Source: JBGSTR01 sp963707135
Lineage (GTDB): Bacteria > Pseudomonadota > Gammaproteobacteria > Chromatiales > Chromatiaceae
Direction: 5' to 3'
Assembly (NCBI GenBank): GCA_963707135.1
Contig: CAVPOY010000016.1
Span: 1-37,464 of the forward strand
DNA length: 37,464 nt
Shown one piece after another: positions 36,409 through 37,464 of this stretch; position 1 is the stretch's first letter; each line of letters begins with the position of its first letter. The notes beneath the pieces are model-generated. The model worked only from the letters and a program-made list of their open reading frames with translations. It had not been told where the DNA came from and made no database searches. Position numbers and translations under genes: made by a program.

Positions 36409-37464
36409 CTATAGCTTTGGTAGTTTCCCCTTCCATTCCTTCTCTTGATCGCGCCATAGCTGTGTTTCCCTTGCAATTCTACCCGCGTACGTGTCATGTC
36501 CTTTTCCAGTATCTTTATCTGTTCCTGACATTCTGTGATAACTCCCATACAGTCGGAAAAGCCTCTCAGCATTCTTCAAAATAGCTTCTGTACTCGCCAT
36601 TATACCCTCGTCGTCGAAAAATAGGAGACACGATTTCCACTTATTCTCTTGTCGACGCCAGAAAGTTGTTTCTTTCACAATTTCCTCATGATTGAGTGAT
36701 TCGTCTCTTGACAAATGAAGAATTTGAGTCTGGCATCCCTTGATTGGCTCCATGACGGCCGTGAAGAACTTAGCGGACATTGCTTTCCCGGTAGCAGATC
36801 CCGATTTTGTCGTCACTACAAGGCTGGCCGTCGTTGCAGTTGGAGCTACAGACGCCACGCGAGATTGAAAAGAATCGTTTCCCATTGTCGATTCTGTCAC
36901 GTTTGTTGCAGTGTACCCTGTTCGGCCAAGGCGTTGTTCCGAAGTAGGCGAAAGGTAATCTCGAACCTGAGCTTCTTTCACCGTGCTCGTTTCATTCTTG
37001 TTTGCTTCTTCGGGTGAAACCACCGGAGTCTTCTCCCTATGCACCAATTTCCCAACCAATGCTCCTACAGTGTTGTAGAATCCCCCCTTTCCTTCCCCAG
37101 TCTTGCTCTCCCCTGATGATCCCACGTGAGCATGCACGTCATATACTGGCGAGGTGCGTGACTTTTTCGCGGCCCGTTCTTCTGTAGTTCTAGCTATGTT
37201 CGTCGCTGCTTCTTCTTGTAAAGCGATTGCATCTGGTGCAATTCGCCCGTTGACTGCCATGACGGACAGTACATACTTGTCGTCTTGATACAATTCACCA
37301 AATGGTTCGCCCCGAACGCGCAATTTCGGTTCCAGGTTCAAATCTTGGTTGAGTTCCCAATACGCACGATGAACACACTGATCTTTCCAAGATAACTGAT
37401 GCCCGTAGTCAATCTTGTTTTGAATGTCAAGAGGCAGTGGGATTTGTTTTTTGCAGATTACTTG
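36409..37464 (-). CDS. partial eukaryote-like protein of unknown function, open at the right edge
   Basis: The frame is open from the right window edge (first codons read QVICKKQIPLPLDIQNKIDY) to a stop at 36409-36411, about 350 codons, so the start lies outside. Landmarks include YGHQLSWKDQCVHRAYWELN, RVRGEPFGELYQDDKYVLSV, then a long Ser/Thr/Lys-rich, low-complexity middle. Near the C-terminus two related motifs occur: KETTFWRRQENKWKSCL and RETQLWRDQEKEWKGKL, ending KLPKL. The ORF length in AT-richer DNA, together with this internal duplication, supports real coding. No bacterial family is recognisable; a protist or algal nuclear gene fits the style, but this is inference. Confidence 0.5.
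   Translation of the reverse strand, partial: QVICKKQIPLPLDIQNKIDYGHQLSWKDQCVHRAYWELNQDLNLEPKLRVRGEPFGELYQDDKYVLSVMAVNGRIAPDAIALQEEAATNIARTTEERAAKKSRTSPVYDVHAHVGSSGESKTGEGKGGFYNTVGALVGKLVHREKTPVVSPEEANKNETSTVKEAQVRDYLSPTSEQRLGRTGYTATNVTESTMGNDSFQSRVASVAPTATTASLVVTTKSGSATGKAMSAKFFTAVMEPIKGCQTQILHLSRDESLNHEEIVKETTFWRRQENKWKSCLLFFDDEGIMASTEAILKNAERLFRLYGSYHRMSGTDKDTGKGHDTYAGRIARETQLWRDQEKEWKGKLPKL

Larger units (their letters stand above)
35742..37464. other. low-GC block of apparent eukaryotic origin
   Basis: Composition changes abruptly from GC-rich to clearly AT-richer at about 35741. No bacterial gene family, Shine-Dalgarno-led gene or operon structure is recognisable beyond this point. The two credible reading frames (35938-36183 and 36409 to the edge) encode proteins unlike those of the rest of the window. 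Bases 35742-35937 and 36184-36408 show no gene that I can support. Confidence 0.75.

Overview
The first ~35.7 kb is GC-rich bacterial DNA, most likely from a sulfur-oxidising, autotrophic gammaproteobacterium of the Chromatiales type. The grounds are a form I RuBisCO cluster with cbbQ and cbbO and a divergent cbbR, gammaproteobacterial housekeeping genes (ychF, dxs, ydgA-like DUF945, gloB, lnt), a Slp-type lipoprotein and a pst-phoU phosphate operon. The many broken genes and IS remnants resemble genomes of host-associated sulfur oxidisers, but the exact taxon is inferred. From about 35741 to the right edge the DNA is clearly AT-richer, carries no recognisable bacterial gene and looks eukaryotic. 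The switch falls inside a bacterial coding frame, so an assembly chimera (perhaps symbiont plus host or alga) is the simplest reading.

Layout. 1-2105: a decayed ISAs1-type transposase fused to a DUF4338 (DruA-like) domain, next to a tRNA-Met(CAT). 2162-4824: ychF and a bifunctional GDP-mannose pyrophosphorylase/mannose-6-phosphate isomerase, both on the minus strand. 4890-5490: an IS630 remnant. 5527-7640: two overlapping small envelope-protein genes and a two-domain rhodanese. 7800-13502: pstS-pstC-pstA-pstB-phoU, for high-affinity phosphate uptake and its signalling brake. 13292-17539: a 274-bp direct duplication of the phoU 3' end flanking a heavily frameshifted secreted sulfatase with three copies of a novel ~125-residue repeat. 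17634-19989: a remnant of a repeat protein, a universal stress protein, a small secreted protein, an encapsulated-ferritin-like protein with no encapsulin nearby, and a Slp lipoprotein. 20126-27848: the carbon-fixation cluster cbbL-cbbS-cbbQ-(aldolase/Dabb fusion)-cbbO on the minus strand, with cbbR divergent and frameshifted. 28069-33818: dxs, a DUF945 gene, gloB and a frameshifted lnt. 34163-35741: a beta-propeller/FG-GAP-like repeat protein cut off by the junction. 35742-37464: foreign low-GC DNA with an open reading frame running off the right edge.

How the genes work together. CbbL/CbbS fix CO2, CbbQ/CbbO are the AAA+/VWA activase that strips inhibitory sugar phosphates from RuBisCO, and the aldolase could act in the regenerative part of the cycle. 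PstSCAB imports phosphate and PhoU reports pump status to a PhoR/PhoB pair that is not in this window. Several single-base +1 frameshifts sit in or beside short G/C runs (cbbR, lnt, the sulfatase, the transposase, possibly the propeller gene). Sequencing insertions are therefore a serious alternative to real decay for the genes with one lesion, whereas the sulfatase and transposases carry too many lesions to be explained that way alone.
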